Shown in pieces: positions 1 to 6,496 of a stretch of 11,629 nt of DNA; the stretch's first letter is position 1; each line of letters opens with the position of its first letter. The stretch comes from Cellvibrionales bacterium. Lineage in GTDB: Bacteria > Pseudomonadota > Gammaproteobacteria > Pseudomonadales > UBA7434. The notes beneath the pieces were generated by a model. That model made no database searches. It was not told the origin of the DNA and worked only from the letters and a program-made list of their open reading frames with translations. The DNA lies in assembly GCA_003492055.1 (NCBI GenBank), contig DMZE01000103.1:1-11629 (forward strand). Direction: 5' to 3'. The translations under genes and the position numbers were made by a program.

Positions 1-735
1 CAGATAAAAGCGACTTTATTAAAAAATATTCAAACACGAATAGGTTATGAGTTTAAAGATACAGCGCTACTAGAGCTGGCTTTAACACATAAAAGTGCTG
101 GCTCACCTAACAATGAACGTTTGGAGTTTTTAGGCGATTCATTGCTTAATGTAGTAGCAGCAGAAGCGTTATTCTCACGGTTTGATGATGTGCCAGAAGG
201 CGTAATGACAACTGCTCGCTCACAGTTAGTAAAAGGAAAGACACTTGCTGAAATTGGATTGTCTTTGGAGTTAGATAAATTAATGATTCTTGGACTTGGA
301 GAGCGAAAAAATGTCTCTCCAGTTAAGCACTCTATTGTTGGTGATGCTGTTGAGGCAGTGATTGGTGCCATTTATGTAGATAGTGACTTTGTGACTTGTC
401 AGAAAATAGTCCTTAATTTATTAAAGCCTTATCTTGACAAGGTATCTGTAGTTCCCGAATTTAAAGATGCAAAAACATTGTTACAAGAATTAATGCAGGC
501 TGAGCGTTTAGCGCTTCCGCATTACGAGTTAGTTGAAGTCGAAGGGCCAGGGCATCAACAAAAATTCACTGTTAAGTGCAGTGTAAAATTAAAAGATGCC
601 AGTGCTATTGGTGAAGGTTTAAGTCGCCGTACTGCTGAGCAAAGTGCAGCTATTAAAGTGCTTAAACAATTTAATTATGCAGAGTCGGATACCATTTCTG
701 AGGATAATCGTGTTGAACAGGTTAAAGGATCATAA
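1..735 (+). CDS. rnc: Ribonuclease III, missing only its first few codons
   Basis: Double-strand-specific endoribonuclease that processes rRNA precursors and structured mRNAs in the cytoplasm. The frame is open from base 1, so the start codon lies just upstream; aligned from memory to the 226-residue E. coli enzyme, visible residue 1 falls about where the E. coli protein begins, so very little is missing. The signature NERLEFLGDS is at visible residues 38-47. The metal-binding acidic residues E39, E42, D46, E66, D115 and E118 (in DAVEAVIG) all have counterparts in E. coli, so the enzyme should be active. A double-stranded-RNA-binding domain spans about residues 156-225 and ends in the SRRTAEQSAA helix, followed by a polar 19-residue tail longer than in E. 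coli. The TAA stop overlaps the era ATG by one base, indicating one transcript and coupled translation. An internal TTG at 121 is not the start, because it falls inside the catalytic signature. Confidence 0.97.
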   Translation, partial: QIKATLLKNIQTRIGYEFKDTALLELALTHKSAGSPNNERLEFLGDSLLNVVAAEALFSRFDDVPEGVMTTARSQLVKGKTLAEIGLSLELDKLMILGLGERKNVSPVKHSIVGDAVEAVIGAIYVDSDFVTCQKIVLNLLKPYLDKVSVVPEFKDAKTLLQELMQAERLALPHYELVEVEGPGHQQKFTVKCSVKLKDASAIGEGLSRRTAEQSAAIKVLKQFNYAESDTISEDNRVEQVKGS

Positions 736-1634
736 TGAGTATTGAGGATCCACAATATTGTGGCTATGTGGCCTTAGTCGGCCGACCTAATGTTGGTAAA
801 TCAACATTATTAAATAATTTACTGGGTCAAAAAATCAGCATTACATCGCGCAAACCACAGACAACACGTCATCGTATTACTGGCATTGATACCCGAGATC
901 AATACCAAAGCATTTTTGTTGATACGCCGGGTATGCATCAAACACAAACTAATGCCATGAATCGCTATATGAACCGTGCGGCCGCAAGTACCATTGCCGA
1001 CGTTGATGTAACGGTGTTCATTGTTGATCGCCTAGTGTGGAATGAAGAAGACGAGTTAGTAGTTAAAAGTTTAGCCAATGCAAAATCACCGATTATTTTG
1101 GTAATTAATAAAGTCGATCGTATTGTCGAAAAAAATCGCTTACTTCCCCATATTCAAACGCTGGCAACGAAATTCAGTTGGGCAGATATTCTGCCTATAT
1201 CGGCCAAAAATGGCTATAACGTCGATGCCTTACGTGCAGCGATTAACAAACGTTTGCCTGCTAAGCCGCATTTCTATGATGCCGATCAGATAACCGATCG
1301 CAGTGAACGCTTTATGGCCGCGGAGTTGATTCGCGAAAAACTGATGCGTCAATGCGGTGATGAGTTGCCGTATCAAGTAGCGGTTGAAATAGAAGAGTAT
1401 AAGCTGGTTAATAATATCGTTCATATCCATGCCTTAATATGGGTTGAGCGTGATGGGCAGAAAAAAATTATTATTGGTAAGTCGGGCGAGCAAATAAAAA
1501 GTATTGGTACCGATGCACGAAAAGATATTGAAATTATGACCGATAGTAAGGTTATGCTTAAGTTATGGGTTAAAGTAAAAAGCAGTTGGGCTGATGATGA
1601 GCGAATGCTGAAAAATTTAGGCTTCGAGGAATAG
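735..1634 (+). CDS. era: GTPase Era, 30S ribosome assembly factor
   Basis: Essential GTPase that binds the 3' end of 16S rRNA and helps 30S subunit maturation. All G motifs are present: G1 GRPNVGKS (residues 16-23), the G2 threonines in PQTTRHR (41-47), G3 DTPG (63-66), G4 NKVD (125-128) and G5 SAK (156-158). The C-terminal KH RNA-binding domain occupies about residues 205-285, with the GKSG loop at 248-251. The length of 299 residues is normal for the family. The ATG is formed by the last base of the rnc stop codon (TAATG) and has a good ribosome binding site, AAGGA at 725-729, five bases upstream. The rnc-era-recO order is conserved in gammaproteobacteria and places the gene in that operon. 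Nothing in the protein is unusual. Confidence 0.98.
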   Translation: MSIEDPQYCGYVALVGRPNVGKSTLLNNLLGQKISITSRKPQTTRHRITGIDTRDQYQSIFVDTPGMHQTQTNAMNRYMNRAAASTIADVDVTVFIVDRLVWNEEDELVVKSLANAKSPIILVINKVDRIVEKNRLLPHIQTLATKFSWADILPISAKNGYNVDALRAAINKRLPAKPHFYDADQITDRSERFMAAELIREKLMRQCGDELPYQVAVEIEEYKLVNNIVHIHALIWVERDGQKKIIIGKSGEQIKSIGTDARKDIEIMTDSKVMLKLWVKVKSSWADDERMLKNLGFEE

Positions 1635-1691
1635 CTGAATGCTTTTCTACGGTTACGGTTCTTAATTTTTTATGTTGCTAGATAAGCGCTT

Positions 1692-2468
1692 ATGAATCAT
1701 TCGCTTAATCACTGTTTTTTACTGCATCAGCGCCCTTATAGGGAGACCAGCGTTATTGTTGACTTGTTGACGGAGTCGGAAGGCCGAGTTAGCGTTGTCT
1801 GCAAAGGGGTGCGAGGGTCTGGTAACAAAGCAGCCTCACTACGCAGTACATTACAGCCCTTTGCCGCGCTCTCCGTAGCGTGGTCAGGTAAGTCCAGTCT
1901 TAAATCCCTACGCAGCGCTGAAGTGACTTGCCTAGCTCCGCGATTCTTACAGCATCAACTGTATGCCGCTTTATATCTCAATGAATTATTAATTCGCTTA
2001 TTTCAGCATGGTGAGTCGCAGATTAATTTGTTTGCAGAGTATCGCCATGCAATCACCGAGCTTTCAGAGGTCGATTTAACTGAAAGTGGTAGTGCCGAAA
2101 TCCCGCTCAGGCGTTTTGAATTCAAGTTATTAGCAACCCTAGGGTTTGAAGTTGACTTCTCATTTGATGCCGTAACCGGCCAGCCTATTGAGAGCCAAGG
2201 TCTTTATCACTTTCACAGTGAATTTGGTTTTAGTCAGCAGTCTTTTATGGAGGCGATACCTGACGGCATGGCTGAGTTGAAAAAAGAACAGCAAGTCAGC
2301 AGCCAATTAAAAGAATTAATTGCGGGTGATCATTTGCTTGCATTACAGCAGCAAGATTATAGCCGGGCAGAGGTGCGTCGTAGCGCTAAGTTGATTATGC
2401 GAGCAGCACTGGCTCCTCATTTAGGCGGTAGAGCCTTAAAGAGCCGAGAGCTGTATTCTAAAAAATAA
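1692..2468 (+). CDS. recO: DNA repair protein RecO
   Basis: RecFOR-pathway mediator that helps load RecA onto SSB-coated single-stranded DNA and anneals complementary strands. The N-terminal OB-fold region shows the family pattern HQRPYRETS (residues 12-20), GRVSVVCKGVR (31-41), LQPFAAL (54-60) and LRSAE (73-77). The helical C-terminal part ends with the conserved LGGRALKSREL at 244-254. At 258 residues it is slightly longer than E. coli RecO (242), with extra length in the middle (about 125-136 and 170-205). It lies 57 bases after era in the same direction, probably in the same transcript. The ATG is the first plausible start, but its ribosome binding site is weak: only a short AAG within the palindrome TAAGCGCTTA (1683-1692), which overlaps the start. 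The pdxJ gene that often follows recO in gammaproteobacteria is absent here; a convergent kinase gene follows instead. Confidence 0.95.
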   Translation: MNHSLNHCFLLHQRPYRETSVIVDLLTESEGRVSVVCKGVRGSGNKAASLRSTLQPFAALSVAWSGKSSLKSLRSAEVTCLAPRFLQHQLYAALYLNELLIRLFQHGESQINLFAEYRHAITELSEVDLTESGSAEIPLRRFEFKLLATLGFEVDFSFDAVTGQPIESQGLYHFHSEFGFSQQSFMEAIPDGMAELKKEQQVSSQLKELIAGDHLLALQQQDYSRAEVRRSAKLIMRAALAPHLGGRALKSRELYSKK

Positions 2469-2479
2469 TAAAACGGCGA

Positions 2480-5146
2480 TTAGACTGACAGCGCTTTGAA
2501 AACGCTATCCATACTGTTATTTTTCTTATTATTGCTCTGCCATTCCAAGACTAATTCTATTTGATCATATACCGCTTCAAGCGCATCGTTAATGGCTTTT
2601 TCTGTATTTTCAGTGGCGTCTAACGGATTTGAAATGTGTTCAATAGAGGCTGAGTTTTTAAGTAGGGTTTCACATTCGTTTAACTGGTTTTTTAGTGCCG
2701 TAGTCCCTGTCATCGCAGCCGCTCCATGAAGTCTATGGATATAGTCAATCACGATATCTTGATGCTCGCTCATTAGGGTTTTCTTATCTGTCATTGCTTG
2801 TTTTAGTTCAGCGACAAGTAGATTAAAAATACGCAGAGCCGTGGTCGGGTTGCCTGCGGTTTTATCAATCGCGTGCTGGATGTCGAATATCGGTGCCTCC
2901 AAGGTTATAGCGGTGTCATTATTTGTTAGTTTGGATTCAAAAATAACGTCTTTTAACGCTGTAATTTGTTGCTCCATAATGGGCTTGTAGGTGACCTTGT
3001 CAAAGCCTGATTCAATCAATATACGAAACTCTTCATCACTTGTATGAGCCGTGCACGCGATAATAGGGGTCGATTGGTAGCGTTTAAGCTGACGTATGGC
3101 TTTAACTAATGCAATACCATCCATAGGTTGCATGCGAATATCAATAAATAGCCAGTCATAATCATGCTTGTCTAAAAGCGATAAAGCATCTTCTCCATTG
3201 CTTGCTGAATCAACATCGCATTGAAATTGGCTGAGCATTAAGCTCAGTAATTCAATATTGGATAGGTTGTCATCCACAACGAGGGTTTTACGTCGAGGCG
3301 AACGAATGCCTTCAACCGTATAATTATTTAATGCTAAGGGGACGTTGTTGGTTTTCTGCGCCTTGCTAGTGAGTAATGATTGAATAGCAAAGGGGCCGTT
3401 AATAATGCGAATATTATTATTGTTGAGCATCGCTTTATTATGAATTGTGAGGCCAATAGGTGCCGTAATATAAAGCGGTTTATTGAAATTAATTAAAGTA
3501 TTAATCGATTTTGTGTCGTCATTATTTAATTCGTCGATAGTGTTTTTAGCCGCATTAAAAACAATAAAATCGAAGTCATTATTGCTGGGTGTTTGAGGTT
3601 GTAATTCGCGGTTAGTATCACCATTTCGTGTAACCTTTCTTGACACTTTTTGAAAACGCTCTTCAAGTGTATCCAGTGCAGGAGGGTAGTCGCCGCTAAG
3701 CAATATATGCTCAAAAGCTGCTGGTTTACCATCGATTCCGTTTGCTTCATATTGCTTAATCGGTACTTTTATTTCAAAGCGGCTACCGCTACCTAATTCA
3801 CTTTTAATATCAATGGTGGCGCCCATACGTTGAAGTATTGTTGCGACTATAGATAAGCCTAAACCTAATCCTAGGCCAGGATTGCGATCGGCTTTATTGA
3901 TGCTGCTGGTTGAGCCAATATTGCTTGAGTTAACAAAGGAAGAAAATATGTTTTTCTGCTGATCATGAGCGATCCCTATACCGGTATCTTCAATACTTAA
4001 CAGTAATATTTTTTTATTATTCTGACGATGACTTTCACTTTTCAAGTTGGCGGTTTCGGTTTCAAAATGAGCCGTTATTTTTACATGGCCACTGTTGGTG
4101 TAGCGAATAGCATTAATCGCAAGGTTTGAAATTAACTGGCGTAAACGTAGCGGGTCGGTGTGAATTTTATAGCCATATAAAGCATCAAAATCTGCGATAA
4201 ATGATAAGTTTTTACTCTGTGCTTCATAGGCCATGGTGTTAGTGATAGACATTAATAATGCATGTATATCAGTCTCTAGATAGTTCAGGCTCAGCATACG
4301 ATTACTGCGAATAGAAAAGTCCAGTAAATCATTCACCAGCGCGGAAAGATGCAAGGCGTTATCATTTATCCGTTGTAAAAAATTATCTTGTTGTTCAGTA
4401 TTTATTTTTTTATCGAGTAATATTTTTGAAAACCCAACGATACTATTAAGTGGCGTGAGTAGCTCATGGCTAGTATTGGCTATGATGGTTGATTTGACAC
4501 GACTCGCTTCTAGCGCGCTTTTTTTCGCTAAAAACAGTTCAGCTTTTTCGCTCTCATTGTTTGCCAGAGCTTGCTCTTGTTGCTCGTTACTGGCGGTTTT
4601 CTTGATCCCTCTATTCAGCTTTTCGTTCTCTTTTTTTATAATAAGATAAAAAGACAGTGAAGAGTAAATCGAAATAACGATGGTGATTAAGGCAATGCTA
4701 TAAGCAAGAAAGTAGTTGAAACGGTATTGCTTTTTTGCACTCACTGTCAGCTTTCCTAATGGTTTTATACCATCTAAGGAATAGATTGTTTGGCTCGATG
4801 TGATCGAAGTCGATGACTGTTTTTTAGCGTTAGCCGTTTGTATTTGATTGAACTGCCATTGCTCGCCTTGCCAGTTAATCTTAACGTGATTGATGGCGCT
4901 ACCGCTCTCACCATAGGCTGATGTAGCTGTTAATAAATGACTTATTTTAGTCTGTGTAAGAGGTGAAATTAGCTGCAGTTGCGTGGCAAGGTTATGACTG
5001 CTGCGATTAAGCTGAATAAGTTGTTTTTGCGGCGACAAATAAAACGCCTCAAAAAAAACAAAGAACAGACAAAGAATGACAAGCAGCGTTTGTAGCGATA
5101 AAAAGATACGTGCCGAAAAGGGTAGTCCTTGTAATTTTAAGTCCAT
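2480..5146 (-). CDS. BarA/GacS-like hybrid sensor histidine kinase
   Basis: Tripartite membrane sensor kinase; by architecture and position beside cysM-relA it is the likely BarA/GacS equivalent, whose partner would be a UvrY/GacA response regulator (not in this window) controlling small RNAs of the Csr/Rsm system. Membrane segments lie at about residues 14-37 and 145-170, enclosing a short periplasmic domain of about 107 residues. A charged coiled-coil-like linker (171-215) precedes HisKA, with phospho-acceptor H227 in SHELLTPLN, where the usual SHELRTPLN has Arg. The ATPase domain shows the N box N341/N345, G1 DTGIG (387-391) and a G2 glycine-leucine run (424-431). Residues 478-610 resemble a degenerate receiver. 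The true receiver spans 619-735, with D625/D626, phospho-acceptor D669, T699 and K721. The HPt domain has H804 in HRLHG. No convincing HAMP domain is seen. The ATG start has no clear ribosome binding site. The gene is convergent with recO (11-base gap) and divergent from cysM. The kinase assignment is firm; BarA/GacS orthology is inferred. Confidence 0.85.
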   Translation of the reverse strand: MDLKLQGLPFSARIFLSLQTLLVILCLFFVFFEAFYLSPQKQLIQLNRSSHNLATQLQLISPLTQTKISHLLTATSAYGESGSAINHVKINWQGEQWQFNQIQTANAKKQSSTSITSSQTIYSLDGIKPLGKLTVSAKKQYRFNYFLAYSIALITIVISIYSSLSFYLIIKKENEKLNRGIKKTASNEQQEQALANNESEKAELFLAKKSALEASRVKSTIIANTSHELLTPLNSIVGFSKILLDKKINTEQQDNFLQRINDNALHLSALVNDLLDFSIRSNRMLSLNYLETDIHALLMSITNTMAYEAQSKNLSFIADFDALYGYKIHTDPLRLRQLISNLAINAIRYTNSGHVKITAHFETETANLKSESHRQNNKKILLLSIEDTGIGIAHDQQKNIFSSFVNSSNIGSTSSINKADRNPGLGLGLGLSIVATILQRMGATIDIKSELGSGSRFEIKVPIKQYEANGIDGKPAAFEHILLSGDYPPALDTLEERFQKVSRKVTRNGDTNRELQPQTPSNNDFDFIVFNAAKNTIDELNNDDTKSINTLINFNKPLYITAPIGLTIHNKAMLNNNNIRIINGPFAIQSLLTSKAQKTNNVPLALNNYTVEGIRSPRRKTLVVDDNLSNIELLSLMLSQFQCDVDSASNGEDALSLLDKHDYDWLFIDIRMQPMDGIALVKAIRQLKRYQSTPIIACTAHTSDEEFRILIESGFDKVTYKPIMEQQITALKDVIFESKLTNNDTAITLEAPIFDIQHAIDKTAGNPTTALRIFNLLVAELKQAMTDKKTLMSEHQDIVIDYIHRLHGAAAMTGTTALKNQLNECETLLKNSASIEHISNPLDATENTEKAINDALEAVYDQIELVLEWQSNNKKNNSMDSVFKALSV

Positions 5147-5206
5147 AATAAAGGCCAGTGGTTACAGCGAACGTTGCATAGCTGTGTCTGCAGTGAATAA
5201 TTTACG

Positions 5207-5227
5207 CTGAGTATCGTGATTACTCAG
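5207..5227. repeat. Inverted repeat CTGAGTA-N7-TACTCAG upstream of the kinase
   Basis: A perfect 7-base inverted repeat with a 7-base spacer lies 61 bases upstream of the kinase start codon. It could be an operator for a dimeric regulator or, if transcribed, a hairpin in the kinase leader. The dyad is seen in the sequence; its role is inferred. Confidence 0.45.
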
Positions 5228-5228
5228 T

Positions 5229-5242
5229 GAGCTAAATAGCTC
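5229..5242. repeat. Inverted repeat GAGCTA-AA-TAGCTC
   Basis: A perfect 6-base dyad with a 2-base centre starts two bases after the CTGAGTA dyad. The two together form a compact 36-base block of symmetry (5207-5242) in the upstream region of the kinase. No known binding consensus is recognised. Confidence 0.4.
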
Positions 5243-5375
5243 TTGTCATTGCTCTCGTCAGAGGCTTAGCCATAGAGTGAGCCATGAAGCCAGCATAGAG
5301 ATGTGGCCCGTCATACCATTTCGCGCAGTGTAGCACCGATCAAATCGACCTTAAATGACTCGCCACAAAGGCACT

Positions 5376-5419
5376 CCAAAAAACGCCCTAAAAAGGTCCT
5401 AAAAAGGACCCGAAAAGTC
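5376..5419. repeat. Phased A-tracts in an 11-base tandem repeat upstream of the cysM promoter
   Basis: Four near-copies of an 11-base unit occur in a row: CCAAAAAACGC (5376), CCTAAAAAGGT (5387), CCTAAAAAGGA (5398) and CCCGAAAAGTC (5409). The A-runs are centred about 11 bases apart, close to one helical turn, which is the pattern of intrinsically curved DNA. The middle copies also create the dyad GGTCCT-AAAA-AGGACC (5395-5410). The block sits about 45-90 bases upstream of the predicted cysM transcription start, where an UP-like or curvature element would act. It is not followed by a T-run in either useful position, so a terminator is unlikely. Confidence 0.5.
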
Positions 5420-5449
5420 TATTTTGCTCGACTATTAAGCGATTAATTT

Positions 5450-5458
5450 TGCTATTAT
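5450..5458 (+). promoter_or_regulatory. Extended -10 promoter for cysM
   Basis: TGC followed by TATTAT (5453-5458) is an extended -10 element matching TATAAT at five of six bases. The -35 is weak: TCGACT at 5428-5433 resembles TTGACT but leaves a 19-base spacer. Transcription would start near 5465, giving a leader of about 60 bases that contains the dyad at 5472-5491. This is a pattern match only. Confidence 0.5.
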
Positions 5459-5471
5459 AGCCGCCTTTAAT

Positions 5472-5491
5472 AAGAACGATATGACGTTCTT
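5472..5491. repeat. Inverted repeat AAGAACG-N6-CGTTCTT in the cysM leader
   Basis: A perfect 7-base inverted repeat with a 6-base spacer lies just after the predicted cysM transcription start, and the 8-base palindrome TTGATCAA follows at 5491-5498. The position fits either a repressor operator or an RNA hairpin in the 5' leader. No T-run follows closely enough to call it an attenuator. Confidence 0.45.
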
Positions 5492-5524
5492 TGATCAACT
5501 TTTATTGATGCTGGAATGTGACGC

Positions 5525-6418
5525 TTGAATTACCCCACTATTGAACAGTTTGTTGGCAATACGCCGCTCGTAAGATTACAGCGTCTGTATTCAGGCTCTA
5601 ACGATATTTTGCTGAAATTAGAGGGCAACAATCCTGCTGGCTCGGTAAAAGATCGACCTGCGCTTAATATGATCAATCAAGCTGAATTGCGAGGAGATAT
5701 TAAGCCTGGTGATACGCTTATAGAGGCAACCAGTGGTAATACCGGTATTGCCTTAGCCATGGCTGCAGCCATTAAAGGCTATCGTATGGTGCTAATTATG
5801 CCCAGCCATATGAGCCGTGAGCGAAAATTAGCGATGGCCGCTTACGGTGCCGAATTAATAGAAGTCGATGCGCAGTCAGGTATGGAAGGCGCGCGTGATT
5901 TAGCTGAATTAATGGCTTCACGTGGCGAAGGCACGGTGTTAGATCAATTCGCCAACATTGATAATCCCGATGCCCACTATCATACAACGGGCCCTGAAAT
6001 TTGGCAGCAGACGGGTGGAAAAGTCACTCATTTTGTCAGTTCAATGGGCACTACCGGCACCATTATGGGTGTCTCACGGTTTTTGAAAGAAAAAAATCCT
6101 GATATTCAAATTGTTGGATTACAACCCATGGATGGCGCAAGTATTCCTGGTATTCGTCGTTGGCCTAAAGCTTACTTGCCGAGTATTTATCAAGACGACA
6201 ATGTTGATAAAATTATCGATATTGATCAACAAGCGGCAGAAATAAGTATGCGCGCCTTAGCCACTCAAGAAGGTATTTTTTGTGGCGTGTCCTCGGGTGG
6301 CGGTATTCATGCAGCCTTAGAGCTGGCGAAGACAGTAGAGAATGCAGTGATTGTGGTGATTATTTGTGACCGTGGTGATCGCTATTTATCGACCGGTGTT
6401 TTTGATCATACCGATTAA
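5525..6418 (+). CDS. cysM: Cysteine synthase B (O-acetylserine sulfhydrylase B)
   Basis: PLP enzyme that makes cysteine from O-acetylserine and sulfide or thiosulfate. Visible are K42 in GSVKDR (Schiff-base lysine), TSGNTG (69-74, substrate loop), the phosphate-binding GTTGT (175-179), and two CysM rather than CysK marks, IPGIRRWP (207-214) and the C-terminal IICDRGDRYLSTGVF. The length of 297 residues is close to E. coli CysM (303). The start is TTG at 5525, because an in-frame TGA (5519-5521) blocks upstream extension and the next in-frame ATG encodes M49, past the PLP lysine. TGGA at 5512-5515 is nine bases upstream, a good spacing for TTG. The blocking TGA directly follows an ATG (5516-5518). 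Another frame, GTG ACG CTT GAA from 5518, resembles the remembered Pseudomonas start MTLQYPTI apart from one extra T, so a recent one-base insertion is possible. It lies 78 bases upstream of relA, possibly co-transcribed with it. Confidence 0.93.
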   Translation: MNYPTIEQFVGNTPLVRLQRLYSGSNDILLKLEGNNPAGSVKDRPALNMINQAELRGDIKPGDTLIEATSGNTGIALAMAAAIKGYRMVLIMPSHMSRERKLAMAAYGAELIEVDAQSGMEGARDLAELMASRGEGTVLDQFANIDNPDAHYHTTGPEIWQQTGGKVTHFVSSMGTTGTIMGVSRFLKEKNPDIQIVGLQPMDGASIPGIRRWPKAYLPSIYQDDNVDKIIDIDQQAAEISMRALATQEGIFCGVSSGGGIHAALELAKTVENAVIVVIICDRGDRYLSTGVFDHTD

Positions 6419-6496
6419 TGATAGATACCGATTTAATGCTCAGAAGGCATAAATTTTATTAGAGTAAATACAACACGGATGTAAAATTAGGCGCTT

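Larger units (their letters stand above)
5147..5524. promoter_or_regulatory. Divergent control region between the kinase gene and cysM
   Basis: This 378-base stretch separates two outward-facing genes and must hold promoters for both. No coding frame in it looks real. On the kinase side are two adjacent inverted repeats (5207-5227 and 5229-5242). On the cysM side come A-tracts repeated about every 11 bases (5376-5419), an extended -10 element (5450-5458), and a further inverted repeat (5472-5491) followed directly by the palindrome TTGATCAA (5491-5498). I see no clear sigma-70 promoter for the kinase. The middle part (about 5243-5370) shows nothing I can assign. Confidence 0.6.

Noticed and set aside
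1230..1430. Minus-strand frame within era
   Set aside because: Shadow of the era coding sequence, with no start signals or recognisable product.
2490..2506. Possible hairpin AGCG...CGCT near the recO/kinase junction as a bidirectional terminator
   Set aside because: It lies inside the kinase coding sequence, the stem contains a mismatch, the loop is a single base, and no T-run follows.
5395..5410. GGTCCT-AAAA-AGGACC hairpin as a terminator
   Set aside because: No T-run follows on the plus strand, and no gene upstream on either strand would end there; it is better explained by the tandem A-tract repeat.
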